Counted from the stretch's first letter, positions 34,384 through 46,630 are shown. The stretch is 64,000 nt of DNA from Symbiotaphrina buchneri (GCA_001599915.1 BCIG01000005.1:638725-702724), one strand, 5' to 3'. A program made the numbers and translations. Notes: generated by a model not told the origin, from the sequence alone.

Positions 34384-37300
34384 CCGCCCACATATATACA
34401 AGTCTTGGGATATTGACAAGAAAGACCCTCACCTGCAGGTGGTTAAAGTCCTGGAAGGCCAGCTTGAAGATGGTTGAGGCAGAAGCCAGACAGATAAAGC
34501 GAGTGTAGATAAGGAAGCGACAGCAATGCAGGGACTTGACAGTCACTGCAGGCAAAAAAAAACGAAGGGGATGTAGGACAATTAGATATAATGTCCACAA
34601 TCTGAGGAAATATAGCGAGCGACAGACGATCACATCCAGAACCCTCCGGAACCAGGCGAAAGTCTCAGCAGATCTCCAAACCGGCTAGAATATCTTCAAC
34701 CGGGAAAGGATTTGCAGATGTAATGGAGAGATCTCTTGTGGTTGGCGGAATCGTAATTCATAAAGTCGGAAATTTGCAGGACCTGGAAACCCGGAAATCG
34801 AAGTTCTTTGAGAACCTCCGACCCAGCGAGGTGGACCGTCGACTCCAGTAAGGCTGCCGCGCCCGAAATGAGAAAGTCTCGGGTAGGCAAAACAGATGAG
34901 ACTGGCCCGGAGCGCTATACGGACGATTAGTTCAAGCTCCACATTCAAGGACGGCCATCTGCCTAAGGAATTTGTACCAAAATACAGGATCAAGGAATCC
35001 GAGTGCGCGGTAGGCTAGGATAGGCGCAGAGGCAAACGCCGGAGAGCTGGCAATTACCCGTTAGCACGAACTGGGCGACAAATTGTGAAGCTGGAAAGCT
35101 GCCCAATGACGAGTCTGAGCAGGAGAGGAAGTCGAGGGTCGGAGACCATGTAAGGGTTCGCCGAATTCTTCACCCTACCTTTTAAGAATGACTCTTGCCT
35201 GCCTTAGCCACGCAGATGTCCAAACCGGGCCACAGAGAGGTAACACAGGCCAGTGAGGTGTGCCGGAACTGGTAAGAAGCCTGACACACAGCTGGGAGAC
35301 GTGGTGGCCTTCCAAGTCTTGGGGATGTAACAGATCCTACCCCAAGACAGGCAGAGAGCCACTGGAGACAAAGCCCTCGAAGGTATTATGTTGTTCGTCT
35401 GCCAGCTTAGGTGCCAGCCCGGCAACTCGGCATATACCGTCCGAGGGGCGAGAGGTGTGTAAGGTAGCGGTAGCACCGGAGGAGTCAACGCTCAGGCAAT
35501 TGTGACGGCGACGATATGGAAGAGGCAGGACAAGGTGTCTCGACAAAGGTTAACGGAGAATCGTAGGAGGGTTCGAAACGAAAGTCGTTAATAGCGAACG
35601 TGGACTCGGAAGTCGTAAGGGCAAACGATATGAAAGCGAGTGACAAGCGTAACGAGATGCTTGAGGAAGAGATTCGTTCAACGGCGAAGACAACAGAAGG
35701 GAAGAGGTCGGAGCGGGAGCAGAGGAGGAGGATGGACGCTTTAAGAGAAGCACAGGCGGAGAAGGTTGACGGATGGTACATGGCGGCGGATCCGGGCAAA
35801 GAGCGGGTTACCAATGAATCGAAACGTTGTACTGGGATACTAAGCTCGTAAGGGAGAGCTGGGTTGTAAGATGGATGCCACTATCGCACTACTACGACTG
35901 AACTACCGTACCTTAGGTACAGGCGAACGCGCGATGGGTCTCGAGAGCCCCAAGGATCTAAGAGGGAAAGAAGCGCTTTCTTTTTTTTCTCCTCCCCCTC
36001 CAAAAAGGGTTTACTCGTCGTACCTTACCTGCCTTAGTTCCAAATAAAGGGAAGGGAAAGAAAGAACGGATCTAACTGAACCCAGTCTGGGGGAACTGCT
36101 TGCTCTCTGTGCTACCCTGAAACTGCGTTAAGCCTTGCAGCCAGGTGCAGGTGCAGGCGCAGGTTGCAGGCCATTGCAGGCCACTTCCTGTCCGGGTTGG
36201 GGCTGGAGACGCGACAGGAGAGAATATGGCGCCGTTTATTCTTAGCAACCCGCTTCTTGACCTTGCGCCCAGCAGAGCCCGGCCAGGTCACAATCGCATC
36301 ACACACCACATACAGTCCGGTGGACTATTCTTATTTCTCTTTTTTGTACTCACAGCCCAAGGTACACTACTATCGTACACTACCTTGCCTTGGCTATCTT
36401 ACCTTCCCTTGTCCTGGCTCCTCCTGCTGCCGGTACCGCGACCAGCCCGTGACTCCTACCTTATGTAACTTTGCACGTACAGTACCTCATCCTTAGATGC
36501 TGGAAGAACGAATGCTTCATCACCTACCTCACCAAATATTTGCCATGGCACGATGATGCACAACTTCCTGGTCGCTATGGTACGTTACCTCTCGTTCTCT
36601 TTCTCTCCTTTACCCGTCTCTCCCTACCTGCCTCTCTGTTCTCTCCTTCACCTTCTTCCCAATCCAGAAGTTTGTATTCGCCGTTCGCGCCGCCCTTGCT
36701 GAATCCCGTCCTCTCGCTTACTGGATTGATTGATAGTAATGGGAACACATCGCGCCTCCAAGACCGAAGTTGGGGCCTTCCATTCATGTTCTAAAGTGAC
36801 CTTGTGCCTCTCTAACTTTGCCGCTAACTTTGGATCTTACCACACTTGAGGTGAATCTTGGCTTTTTAGGCCTTCTCCGCCTTTCGTCATTGGCCCGTCC
36901 GAACCATGAACCGAGTCTCCAAGACCCTGCTGCCTTCACCCTAATTCTCTCCCACCTTAGCAATAGGGTGCATACTAAAAGGACGAATCGACTCGGTCAG
37001 ATCCCGACTATACCCCGCTTGGTGAATCCCCAAAAGCTTGGCCATCTGCCCATCGCATGGGACTACTCGACCCGGTGCTTGGTAGCTCTCGGCATCGCGA
37101 ATTCTGCTTCAAAGGGTACATCAAGCGAAGACCTTGCTTTGCTCACGGACAGAGGTAATCTCGCAGCCAGCAGCGGAGAAATTAGGATCCACCAGATCGT
37201 ACGAGCGTAGTGTCCCGGCATTCCTCTGGCGGAATCTCGGTGCGCCAAAAGCAAAACCATGCTACCGCCGTAGCTCGCTCGCTGGGACCTCGTTGCGGCC

Positions 37301-40300
37301 GATCAAACATTGACAAGTCGCTTGGCACGAAAGTTTGATGGAGGGTTATTATCCCGGCGTCCGTCCCGGCTCGTCATCGACTAACCTTCATGAGCTCCTT
37401 CGCGAGTCGTCCACAACTCCGGTGTTTCATTGCGCTTGGCAAGGTGCCGTTGCCCGTGCTCGCAAGGTCTCTTAGGGCGGCAGAGTTGCCATGAGCCCGT
37501 CTTTTCTGACGGGGGTCAGACGGACTTCCGGCGTAGGTTGCATCGCGGCGAGCTGCCAAGGCCTATTTTCAGTAGCTGTATCGGACCATATGACGATGTT
37601 GTCCTGTTTAGTCTCCTTCCAAGTGGAACATTTCCGAACGGTTTCAGCGAGCCGTTGCGGGGTGTGGTGAAGCTGAGCTAAGTTAGAGACTACCATTCTA
37701 CGAAGTGTGAAGCGGTCCAGTTCGCTTGATGAATGAATACGTACTTCGTCGACGGCAGGATACGGGAACACGGCAAAATCTGACTGATAAGGCGTCCAAG
37801 CCAAGATAGATCGTCGAGCTTTTCCATCTAGGCAGGAAACCCACCCCCTTGCGGATGCGGAATGCACAGAGCAAGGGAGACAGCGCGGTAGGGGAGGACT
37901 GTCGTCGTCGCACCGCTGCAAAAAGGAAAAGACAGGATGGGACACGATCGTGGAGTTCGCTTCGGACTGAAGATCCCTGCCCACAGGTTGAGATATACAG
38001 GGGCAGAAACCTACCTACCTTATCTATACTTAGATATGCCACATGCTTGCCCGCATGATCGGCCGCAGCTGGATCGTGCGCTGCAGTCATCAAGGGAGAT
38101 TTTTTGCCAAAGTCACCAGCCGCACGGTGAGAATGTGATGCCCTGGATGCCATGCCTACGAGTACTTTAGGTCCCACCGCTGGCTCTCACTAACGTTACT
38201 TACTAGCTGTAGGCGCCATAGATGCCTTAGGTATTGCACAATAATCACTTACCTCCGTCCATTCCACCGTCCATTCGGGACCCTGACGGTCCAAAGAAAA
38301 AAAAGGGAAAAATAAGGTCTGCCGTAGACTGTATTCGTTGACAGAGGAGCGCGTCATGACACATTGTCACGAGCTCCTTCCTCCCGGCTCGGATATTTAT
38401 TAACTTTGAAGCTAAGCGTAATGTATTATGCATCATTTATTCATCCTAAATCTGTAGGTACCTTGAGGGTAACCGACCCAGTCATCCCAATCGTGGAGAT
38501 GAGACCATTCTTCATGCGTCGGCTGCTCGGTTCGCGGCAAAGATGACGAGGCCCACTTGATCAGATATCTACCTTAAGGTATCTTATCCTTTCTGTTGTT
38601 TTTATAATCAGCAAGTGCCTGTAGCCTTGAGCCCGAGCGCTTGTTACCCACCGCCCAGCTTAACGAGAGCCACAGTTACTCAGACATCAAAAGATCCATC
38701 CAGCCTCCTGTCAGAATAGAGGCACTGCCAGCGTTCCTGCCAACGTTCCTGCCAGAGCCGTGCTATACACGCAACCACCGGCGCTGGAGGAAGCTGTTTG
38801 GCCACAACCCCTGAAGTTTCGGGGACATAATAAGCTTACCTTTCGAGACATCGATCGCAGGGGGCCCTAAGACCACCAATGGCCCTCATGATATGGAGTT
38901 TTCTCTATGCGCCGCATAGCATTAGAGCATCAAAAAAGCCGATGTCACTTGCAGGACCTATTTTTATGAATCACCGGCATGTTTTCTACGACCGGCGAAA
39001 TGACTGGGACCTGCAGTGGCCGCTGAAGTGGTCCGGACTCCTTAGCCGGGTGTTCTGAGACATACATGCCACTGAGTTGTTAAGGTTCACAACACAATTG
39101 GCTGGTGAGCCATCTCCCCACCTGGGAGACTTCAAGAACAGAACAAACATAGATCGCGGTTCTATGAACAGTAACAGCCGTTGCCCTGACCATGCTCTTG
39201 TTTCTCCTTTGTTGACCGCTCTTTCAAGTGCATCTTATCTCATGGAGATATGATCAATCTCTGCAACAATGTCTTGCAATTTATTTCTTTTTTTGCAAAG
39301 CCGGACCTGTTACCTGGAACCAGCCAATAAGAGACTCCGGCGAATCTCCTCACAGCATCTTCGCTTCATTAGCTAGTCCGCATGGCGCTGGAAACGGAAG
39401 CGCCGCGACCAACTCTACGTTGAAAGTGGGGGACACGGACGCGTTGACTGACCCTCAGGGGGGAAGATAAAAGAGATGGCAGGCGAGCACGGCAATAGGC
39501 AGTGCCTGCCGTCTGGAGTTTGAGATGTATGGGCTGTGATTACGACAACCTCGTGAAGAGAGGACCAACAGAGCCCTATGCCAAAGCCGGTGATCAGATT
39601 GTGGATCTTTTGTAACCACCTAACCTAGATGAGCAGGCAGGTATCGTTGGAATCGCCCTTGGTCGGAGTCCGGCTGGGGTGGAGGAGAACCCAGCGTTCC
39701 GGGAGCCCCTGAGCGAGCCTGTGTTGTCACTGGCTATGGAAGCCGGTAGGTAATGTCTCACCTGTGGGTAGAAGGTGCACGCGTAGGAAAGGGACTCCCG
39801 TCTAGGTAGGACGCATGATGGGGCCCACGCGTGAAAAAGATAGGAGCAGACGGTTCTTTTGCTCAATCTCCGAGAGGATTCATTGCTGCTCCGTGGAGGT
39901 GTGCACTGGGCTTGAAGAGACTGTGGTTTTCACTCCCCCCTGTTGCAGTGGGTTGTGTCCATTATCACTCGGCAAACGACTGGAACTGTGGGCTTTGGGC
40001 AAACTTTGGTGACTTCATTTACCCGCGATCTCCTGAAGATTGTAACGGTCTGTGTGGACGCCCTATCTTCTTGCAACCATCGAGCCGCTGCTGCAGAAAA
40101 CTGAACAATCCACAGCTTCTCCGGTACGGATTCCTGGGTGTGAACCACCAGCTGATTCCTATGATGACCGTGGGCCAGTCGTCTCCTGATAGAATCAGGT
40201 TCTGCCACTGACCGTGACACGCACGCTTGGACGGCGTTGTCCTACGGTCGGGTACCTGCGTGCCCAACATGCACTGACATATGCAAACAACCAGCGAGGC

Positions 40301-40872
40301 TTCCACAGCACCTGCAAAGGATCGACGATTCGGATATTGCAATCCACTTGAGAAAATATGCCAGCGTATGTCCATCGTGGTCACGCCACATGTGCTGAGA
40401 GTGGTCCACCTTCATGAACATGCAGTGTCGCAATCTTCCTGCGATGATTCAAGCATCATCACCATCGGGATCCAGACCTGACCTTGACGAGTGCAATCTC
40501 GGCTCATCCTTCCCCAATTTCTCTTCATTTCACCTGGAGCGGACTGCTGAAATCCGCTCTGGATCCCACCAGCCTGGTTCACGATGACCATGGCGTTTTC
40601 TACCATTGCTTTGTAGCAAGCAAACTTCTGCTTTTGAGGCTGGCTGGCCGCAATAGTCGTGATGCGTCAATCTTTGTAACTCCATCATTATCTTGCTGAC
40701 CGTTCAAGGTGATGGTTAGTCTTCTGAGTCAACGAGCGCTGGCAGATTTTGACCCCTGAGACTGAGAATGGGACCCTTATTAAAGTCTTCAAGCTCCGCG
40801 AGATGAAGTCGGGAACCACCCCTGAGATCTTGGATACCTTAACAACACGAACAAGACTTGAACGAGCTCAAT
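34384..40872. other. 6.5-kb gene-free region upstream of medA
   Basis: No domain, coherent exon chain or transposon was found across 6489 bp between two divergent genes. Visible features: a purine-rich stretch at about 35640-35770 (pyrimidine-rich on the medA sense strand); a 26-nt pure pyrimidine run at 35976-36001; a long CT-rich block at about 36587-36660; several TACCTTA motifs (35909, 36021, 38016, 38570); and small direct repeats near 38730. It most likely holds the medA promoter and a long 5' leader, plus the short promoter of the zinc-ribbon gene at 40873. Confidence 0.5.
38570..38581. repeat. Perfect 12-bp palindrome TACCTTAAGGTA
   Basis: A perfect palindrome containing the TACCTTA/TAAGGTA heptamer that recurs in the non-coding parts of this window. 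It lies in the long upstream region of medA, about 4.2 kb from the start codon. Confidence 0.7.
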
Positions 40873-41246
40873 ATGCCAGCCTCCACGGTACGTCGTCTGA
40901 AGGAACTCTTGGGCTTATGTGAACTCTTGCTGATCTTCAACAGATCAAAGGCCTCTGCCCTCCTGGTGCGCTGGATCCGACAATGAATGGAAGTGCTCCT
41001 GCGGATGTCGATCGATTCAGCTCCGGGCCTGTGTCTGCCACTGGACAGTCCACCTCGACCTCCAGCGGGAACGGCGCAGCCGCCTGGCAATGTGTGAGTG
41101 ATCATCGAACCCTCCAGTCTTCTCCCTCGTGTTAACGGCGATAGTGTGCATGTACTGGAATCAATTCTTATGTCGGGCCAGAACAGTGTATCTATTGCAA
41201 CCACTTCCGATGCGATAATTGCCTGTTCTCGCCCACTGGTTTCTGA
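40873..41246 (+). CDS. Small zinc-ribbon protein (88 aa)
   Basis: Three exons (40873-40887, 40944-41093, 41145-41246); introns of 56 bp (GTACGT...CTGAT...CAG) and 51 bp (GTGAGT...TAG), all phase 0. The first exon has only 15 nt, which hides the gene from simple frame scans. Residues 1-52 are Ser/Gly/Ala-rich and probably disordered. The C-terminus is a compact cysteine module: W53-Q-C-C-A-C58, N62, then C70-x2-C73-x4-C78-x2-C81, ending SPTGF. The start of the module resembles a RanBP2-type finger (W-x-C-x2-C-x3-N). The same cysteine layout occurs in the proteases at 51602 and 54160. Role unknown. Convergent with the oxidoreductase gene (215 bp between stops). Confidence 0.72.
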
Positions 41247-41461
41247 TCGTCCGCGACGAGACGTCACAAGCATGCATTGAGACCGAGTTGAATGTTTGGG
41301 CTGTGCGTATCGAAGGTCATTAAGCCGCACACCTGGGGTTCTCAATGCAGATGTCATTATATCTCTATCCATTATGTCCCTGTCTTGACTATATTCACTC
41401 GGCAACTCCAACTTTTCCACGGTCAGCGGCTGACCGCGTCCCATACCTCCGCCAAACACAA

Positions 41462-42672
41462 TCATAACTTGCTACCCTCCGCACCTCCTTTCAAGATCTC
41501 CACTACAAGCTTGCCGAACTGGCTGCCCTTCTTCATATCCTCAAACAGTCCATCGATGGCTTCCAAATCGTCTATACCTTGTACTACTCTCGAGATGACC
41601 GGTCTAACATGATTGGTCCTTGTGAACTCAATCATGTCCCTGAACTCCGCCCTCGATCCCATGGTAGAGCCGCGCAGCTCAATGTTCTTAAGCACGGCTG
41701 TCATGCTATACGTGACCTTTGGCCCCAGTGTCATCCCATAACTTACAATGACACCTCCAGGCTGTAGACATCAAGTCAGCGCTGACCTACCGGAGACCAG
41801 AGAGCAAGACATGACGCCTCACCTTCAGTAATTTCGTGGCCTTGTCCACCACATCCCCACCCGCACCATCAATGATCGCATCCAGTAACGGCCGTCCCTT
41901 CGGCAGCAAGCCCAACAGCTTCTTCTCCCAGACCTCCTCCTTATAACTCACCCCTCCGGCAGCGCCCAGCTCCTTAGCCTTCGCCAACTTCTCCTCGCTC
42001 CCACTCGTCACAAATACATTACATCCCTTCACCGCGCCAAACACCAGCGCCATGAGCGCCACACCCCCTCCAATGCCCGTAACCAAGATATTGCGTCCGG
42101 ACTCCGCATTCCCACTCTTCGTCACCAGCCCCCGCCACGCCGTGAGCCCCGTCAGCGCCACCGCAGCCGCCTCCGCATCGCTCAGGTGCCCCGGCGCCTC
42201 CTCGACCTCGCCCGCGTCCACGCAGACGTACTCCTGCAGCGTGCCGAGCGCGCATGCCTTCGTGCCGCCGAGGATCGCATATGTGCTCTCCGGGCCCGCT
42301 GGGTCTGACGCCCACCCCCGCCCCGGCGTAAGGATCACACGCTTTCCGGCTAAGGCTTTTGCATTGGTGGAGGAGCCGGTCGAGATGACCTGCCCGCAGC
42401 CGTCGGCGAGGAGGGGCACGCCGAAGGTGGTGCCCGGGTATAGGTGCTGCCGGATAAAGAGGTCGCGGTGGTTGAGCGCGGCGGCGGTGAGTTTGACTAG
42501 GACTTCGTTTTCGGACGGAGTAGGGCTGGGGACGTCGATGGCTTCGAGGCTGTGGTGCGCATGGAGTCGTTAGTGAGATACTGGAGGGGTTGCGGGGAAC
42601 GGGCAGAGCTTACGGGTAGTACACTTGGCCGGGCTTGCCGTCGACCTTGCGGATTGTGATTGCTTTGGGCAT
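41462..42672 (-). CDS. Zinc-type alcohol dehydrogenase-like oxidoreductase (MDR superfamily)
   Basis: Exons 42672-42614, 42549-41823 and 41761-41462 give 361 aa. Introns are 64 and 61 bp. The N-terminal GroES-like fold has SENEVLVKLTAAALNHRDLF and the family loop VPLLADGCGQV. The Rossmann part has GRNILVTGIGGGVALMAL as nucleotide site, then DAIIDGAGGDV and PGGVIVSYGMTLG. The catalytic-zinc GHE motif is absent, so it is more likely a quinone-reductase-like or YogA-type NADPH enzyme than a true alcohol dehydrogenase. Substrate unknown. GC content is high in the middle exon (about 41840-42450), above that of its neighbours. Confidence 0.85.
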
Positions 42673-43132
42673 GTTTTCTTGTGGTAAGCCCCTTGCCCCT
42701 TTACTGCGTATATGTCAGATCTGATCTGCCGGTGAATAAATGCTGATGTTGGGCTTTTGAGGTTATCGAGGATCTTAAGGTAAGCTCCTCAGATAAGCTT
42801 CCCCCGCCTCCTTTACCCCGGAAATCTTCAGAGCCGAGGCACGCTTCGTGGTGGATCCTCCTTTTTTAATTCTCCGAAACGGCACAATCACTGACTACTC
42901 GATCTAATCCTGCAGTCACTTTGCAAATGCTGATCATAAATCGGAATTTCTCCAGACCTGAATACCCCTGCGTATGATCTAACAGCAACACCGTAGTCTA
43001 AAGCGCCGCCTCGTGCACAAACTTGAACGCCGTCTCCCTATGCCAACGATCCTTGACCTCGCTATGACCCATGATCTGCATAAGAAAACGCCCACGTCTG
43101 ACCAAGGTCGTTCACCGCATCAGCTAAGAACT
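42673..43132. other. Intergenic region
   Basis: These 460 bp hold the oxidoreductase promoter and the 3' UTR of the helicase gene. A TAAGGTA copy and GATC-rich sequence (agatctgatctgcc) lie near 42715-42785. No gene is seen. Confidence 0.45.
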
Positions 43133-44917
43133 CTAAGCTCCTCCTCCACGCCCTCCACGTCCACGGCCACGACCGCGACCGCCTGATCCTCTTGAGCGGC
43201 CTTCACCTCCCCCGCGACCGTGTGGTGCTTTGGCCTCATTCGGGATGACCTTGAGTCCTTTCACACCTTTCAGTCCCATCTTCCCCACAGTATTCTTCTG
43301 TATACCAGGAACCTGGCTACATCCAAGCCCCTCCAAGGCGAATTTGTTACCCTCTGCAACAAGGCGCTCGTTATCCCAACCCATGGGGCGCAGATGATTC
43401 TTGTAGTAGCCCAACCAGGCCTGATAGACCTTCGGTTGCATGTCGTACATCTTCTGCGCTATTGCTCCAACTTCTGCAGCGGAAGAGAGGTCGGCATTGG
43501 AAGGTTCAAATTTGATCTCCTTCAAGTTATACCTAGGAAAGAACATCTCATATTCGGTGACGATGAATACGGCTCGACCTTCACGACCGGCACGCGCAGT
43601 ACGGCCCAGTCGATGGATGTAGGACTCTTTATCCGCAGGCACACCCACTTGGAAGACAGATGTGACATTTGGAAAGTCCATTCCACGGGCAACAACATCA
43701 GTTGCTACCAGAATCGCGCTTTGAGCGTCACGGTACTCGTTTGTCACTCTAGTCCGTTTGCTTTGAGTGAGTCTCGAATGCAGGATACTGACAGGTGGAA
43801 GACCTTGAATGTTTTCCAAGATCTGCCCATACCAATCCGCGAGAGCCGCCGTTGGCGCAAAGACGATGGCCTTAAACCTCCCCTGCCCAGTGAAAGCACA
43901 TTCGGATCTGATGGAACCCACCATAGCTGGGGCGACATCGGCAAAGGTGGGAACTGTGACAAGCAGTTGCGGCACCCGCTCGTGAGTGTTGACTTCTCCT
44001 TCAGGGATGGTCGAGATGAATTTGTAGCCGTCTGACAGAGTCAAGTGTGCCACATTCTCTACATGTGGTGCAATCGTAGCAGAAAACAACATGCCTTGTC
44101 GCTTAGTCTGCTTCTTGTCCGGGAGCATTTTGATTATGTCCCTTATCGCAGGCAGAAAGCCCATGTCCAACAGCCTATCGGCCTCATCCAAAACGAGTGT
44201 ATCCAGGTTGCGGAAAGCATATTGAATCCTCTCGTCACTCATGTGATCATAGAGCCGGCCAGGAGTTGCAACCAGAATGTCACAACCACTAAGTATATCA
44301 TGCTCTTCTCGGTCCTTGTTTGTGCCACCAATGGCGGTACGCACCTTGAAATGACGTAGTCGTTGGAGCAAGTTGTTTGCTTCTTTGGCGATCTGCAATG
44401 CTAGCTCACGTGTTGGAGAGATCACCAACAAGGAGACGCCACGGTCTGGCCCTCTCTTCCTATTTATGAGAGTTTGAATAGCTGGGAGGAGGAAAGCAAT
44501 GGTCTTTCCGGTACCGGTCTTCGCTTGTGCAAGGCAATCGATACGATTATGCAATAGCTCATAGAGAGTAGCTTCTTGCACAGGCATCATATGGTCAAAC
44601 TTTAGATCTTCGGTGATAGTTTGAAGGAGGACAGGATCCAAGAGGTTCTCCTTGGCAAGGTCCGCGAACCTCATAGTATCCTGGGGAACAGCGACGGTCA
44701 GCGGAGATGTCGCCACTTCAGCGAATGGCTGCTGCTGATGCGCAGGGTGCTCCCTGCTCGAGGTTGGCTTCTTCGTGCGATGGTTGCGCTTGTGCATGCT
44801 CTTCGCGCTCTTGGGTTTACCCCCGGTCATGTTGGAGGCCATGCCCATGTCGTCTGTAGTTGTTGCTTGGTTCTCGCTCTTGGATTTGTCTCTGGAGAAG
44901 GGGTTGCGGTGCTCCAT
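43133..44917 (-). CDS. DEAD-box RNA helicase (Mss116-like)
   Basis: A single exon of 594 aa from the ATG at 44917. All helicase motifs are present in order: Q-motif region (MMPVQEATL), AKTGTGKT (I), SPTRELALQ (Ia), VLDEADRLLDMG (II, DEAD), LFSATI (III), ILHSRLTQSKR, LVATDVVARGMDFP (V) and HRLGRTARAGR (VI). After the core, the LGYYKNHLRPMGWDN segment is typical of the Mss116 branch. An Arg/Gly-rich tail (RGRGRGRGGRGG) binds RNA in related proteins. Mss116 helps fold group I/II introns in mitochondria. The N-terminus here (MEHRNPFSRDKSKSE) lacks a clear presequence, so a missed upstream exon or a non-mitochondrial role is possible. Confidence 0.87.
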   Translation of the reverse strand: MEHRNPFSRDKSKSENQATTTDDMGMASNMTGGKPKSAKSMHKRNHRTKKPTSSREHPAHQQQPFAEVATSPLTVAVPQDTMRFADLAKENLLDPVLLQTITEDLKFDHMMPVQEATLYELLHNRIDCLAQAKTGTGKTIAFLLPAIQTLINRKRGPDRGVSLLVISPTRELALQIAKEANNLLQRLRHFKVRTAIGGTNKDREEHDILSGCDILVATPGRLYDHMSDERIQYAFRNLDTLVLDEADRLLDMGFLPAIRDIIKMLPDKKQTKRQGMLFSATIAPHVENVAHLTLSDGYKFISTIPEGEVNTHERVPQLLVTVPTFADVAPAMVGSIRSECAFTGQGRFKAIVFAPTAALADWYGQILENIQGLPPVSILHSRLTQSKRTRVTNEYRDAQSAILVATDVVARGMDFPNVTSVFQVGVPADKESYIHRLGRTARAGREGRAVFIVTEYEMFFPRYNLKEIKFEPSNADLSSAAEVGAIAQKMYDMQPKVYQAWLGYYKNHLRPMGWDNERLVAEGNKFALEGLGCSQVPGIQKNTVGKMGLKGVKGLKVIPNEAKAPHGRGGGEGRSRGSGGRGRGRGRGGRGGGA

Positions 44918-45318
44918 TAATGGAGCTTCGACGGTGGGCGGGATGAAAGAACGAGGAAAGAACAATGCAGGGACTGAAAGGAACGAAGATTTCAGTTTAC
45001 GAATTTCCTATTTCGTGAGCCTGCATGAATTCTGCTGGTGCTGACCGCCGGAACGGTAGATGAATTGGCCGGGAATGACGCTAGCGCTTCAACCCCTTGC
45101 ATGCGCGCAACATGCATGCGGGCTCCACAGCGGAGCGGGATGAAGAATTACTCGAAGTAAGGTAGTGATGTTTGTATCAATCACCTCAAGAGAGCACAAG
45201 CTTTCTCGTAAAAATTCTTCTAGAGTACACAACGAAAGGCTTAGGAGATCTAGCATGCTTGCTATTCTTGCGATATGCTCCCCAGTACACCTTCCTCTCA
45301 GCCAAGCAGTAATTCTAT
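44918..45318. other. Intergenic region between two minus-strand genes
   Basis: These 401 bp hold the helicase promoter and the MDH 3' UTR. No gene or repeat is visible. Confidence 0.45.
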
Positions 45319-46630
45319 CTAAGGGTTCTGCTTGACGAACGCACGACCCTTTTCAATGTTCTTCTTCAGGTCCACCAAGGCCTTGTCGAGCAGTCCCTGC
45401 TCGTACTCGGTGATGGTGCCGAGAGGGAGGATACGTTCGACACCCTCAGGGCCGAGCTCGACCCTGGAGGAGAAGAAGTCCACACCTTGATCCTTGTAAA
45501 GAGGACTATCAACAAAGGTAGGCTCAATGACACCCTTAGATCCTTGAGAAGCTTTCAACAAGCTCTCGGCGAAACGCGCACCAGCCATGGCCATGGACAG
45601 AGTAGCTGAGCCAGCTCCGTCCTTGGCCTTGACGACCTCATCTCCGCCAAATTGCACCCGGTTAACGAGGGCGTCGAGTTCAGCGCCAGAAATCTCGGGG
45701 TGGTTTGATTGGGAGAAAAGGGGAACAATGGTCACACCGGAGTGACCGCCAACCACGGTGACCTCCTCATTGGCTGGGTCGGTGCCCTTGACCTGAGAGA
45801 TGAACCTTGAAGCCCGGACAACATCGAGGGTTGTGACACCAAAAAGACGCTTGGGGTTGTAAACGCCCTTGGACTTGAAGACCTCGGCGGCGATTGGTAC
45901 AGTCGAGTTGACCTAGAAGGATATTAGCAACTGCATGCGAAACGCTTGCCGGACTACACGAACAGGGTTGGAAATGATCAACAGCTTGGCGTCTGGAGCT
46001 GCGTCTGCTGCTGCCTTGGCAAGATCCCGCACGATCGAGGCATTGGTGTTGAACAGGTCTGGGTCCTGTTAGCGCTTGGATTCCATCATATTTGAGAAAG
46101 ATCTCGTACCATCACGGGTCATTCCAGGCTTGCGGGGAACACCAGCCGGGATCAGGACAATCTCAGAACCCTTCAAAGCTTCGGCCAGTTGCGCAGGGTC
46201 GGGATTGTAACCAGTAACCTTGAAGGTGTAAGCAAGCTGGGTGCCCTGTCCATAGGCAACTATCATACCTTGCTCTTAGTGTTGATGTGGCTAATATCGG
46301 CAGCGACACCTGTTACGACTAAATGTTAGAACCAATACAAGGAAATGAGATCAATTGAGGTCGCTGCTAACCCGGTGCGCCGCGAATATCGTACAGAGCC
46401 AGCTCGCTCACTCTGGGGTTGAGCTTCAGTAGAAGGGACAATGGCTGTCCAATACCACCAGCAGCGCCCAAGACAGTAACCTTAGATGCCTGTATCAAGT
46501 CGGTCAGTCATTTGCTCCTCCCTGATCTGATCCCCTCCAGGGTCGACTATAGATCTCGACGTACCTGCTTAGCGGAAGCGGAGAAGGCTCTCCGCTGGAA
46601 AGTGCTGAGTATCTGACGAGAAGCGAACAT
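45319..46630 (-). CDS. Malate dehydrogenase, mitochondrial
   Basis: Six exons (46630-46565, 46489-46372, 46309-46269, 46218-46110, 46058-45964, 45912-45319) give 340 aa, the normal size for the mitochondrial enzyme. The first exon encodes a presequence ([20 protein letters not shown]) and ends exactly where the mature enzyme begins. [20 protein letters not shown] is the NAD site, [13 protein letters not shown] the mobile active-site loop, and [13 protein letters not shown] carries the catalytic histidine. The enzyme interconverts malate and oxaloacetate in the TCA cycle. Five introns of 50-75 bp include two unusual donors (GTTAGC, GTTCGT). Phases close throughout. Confidence 0.96.

Noticed and set aside
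35600-35851. Charged open frame (83 aa) in the medA upstream region
   Set aside because: It starts with GTG and lies in a purine-rich stretch, which itself explains the Glu/Lys/Arg composition. It is more likely promoter or leader sequence.
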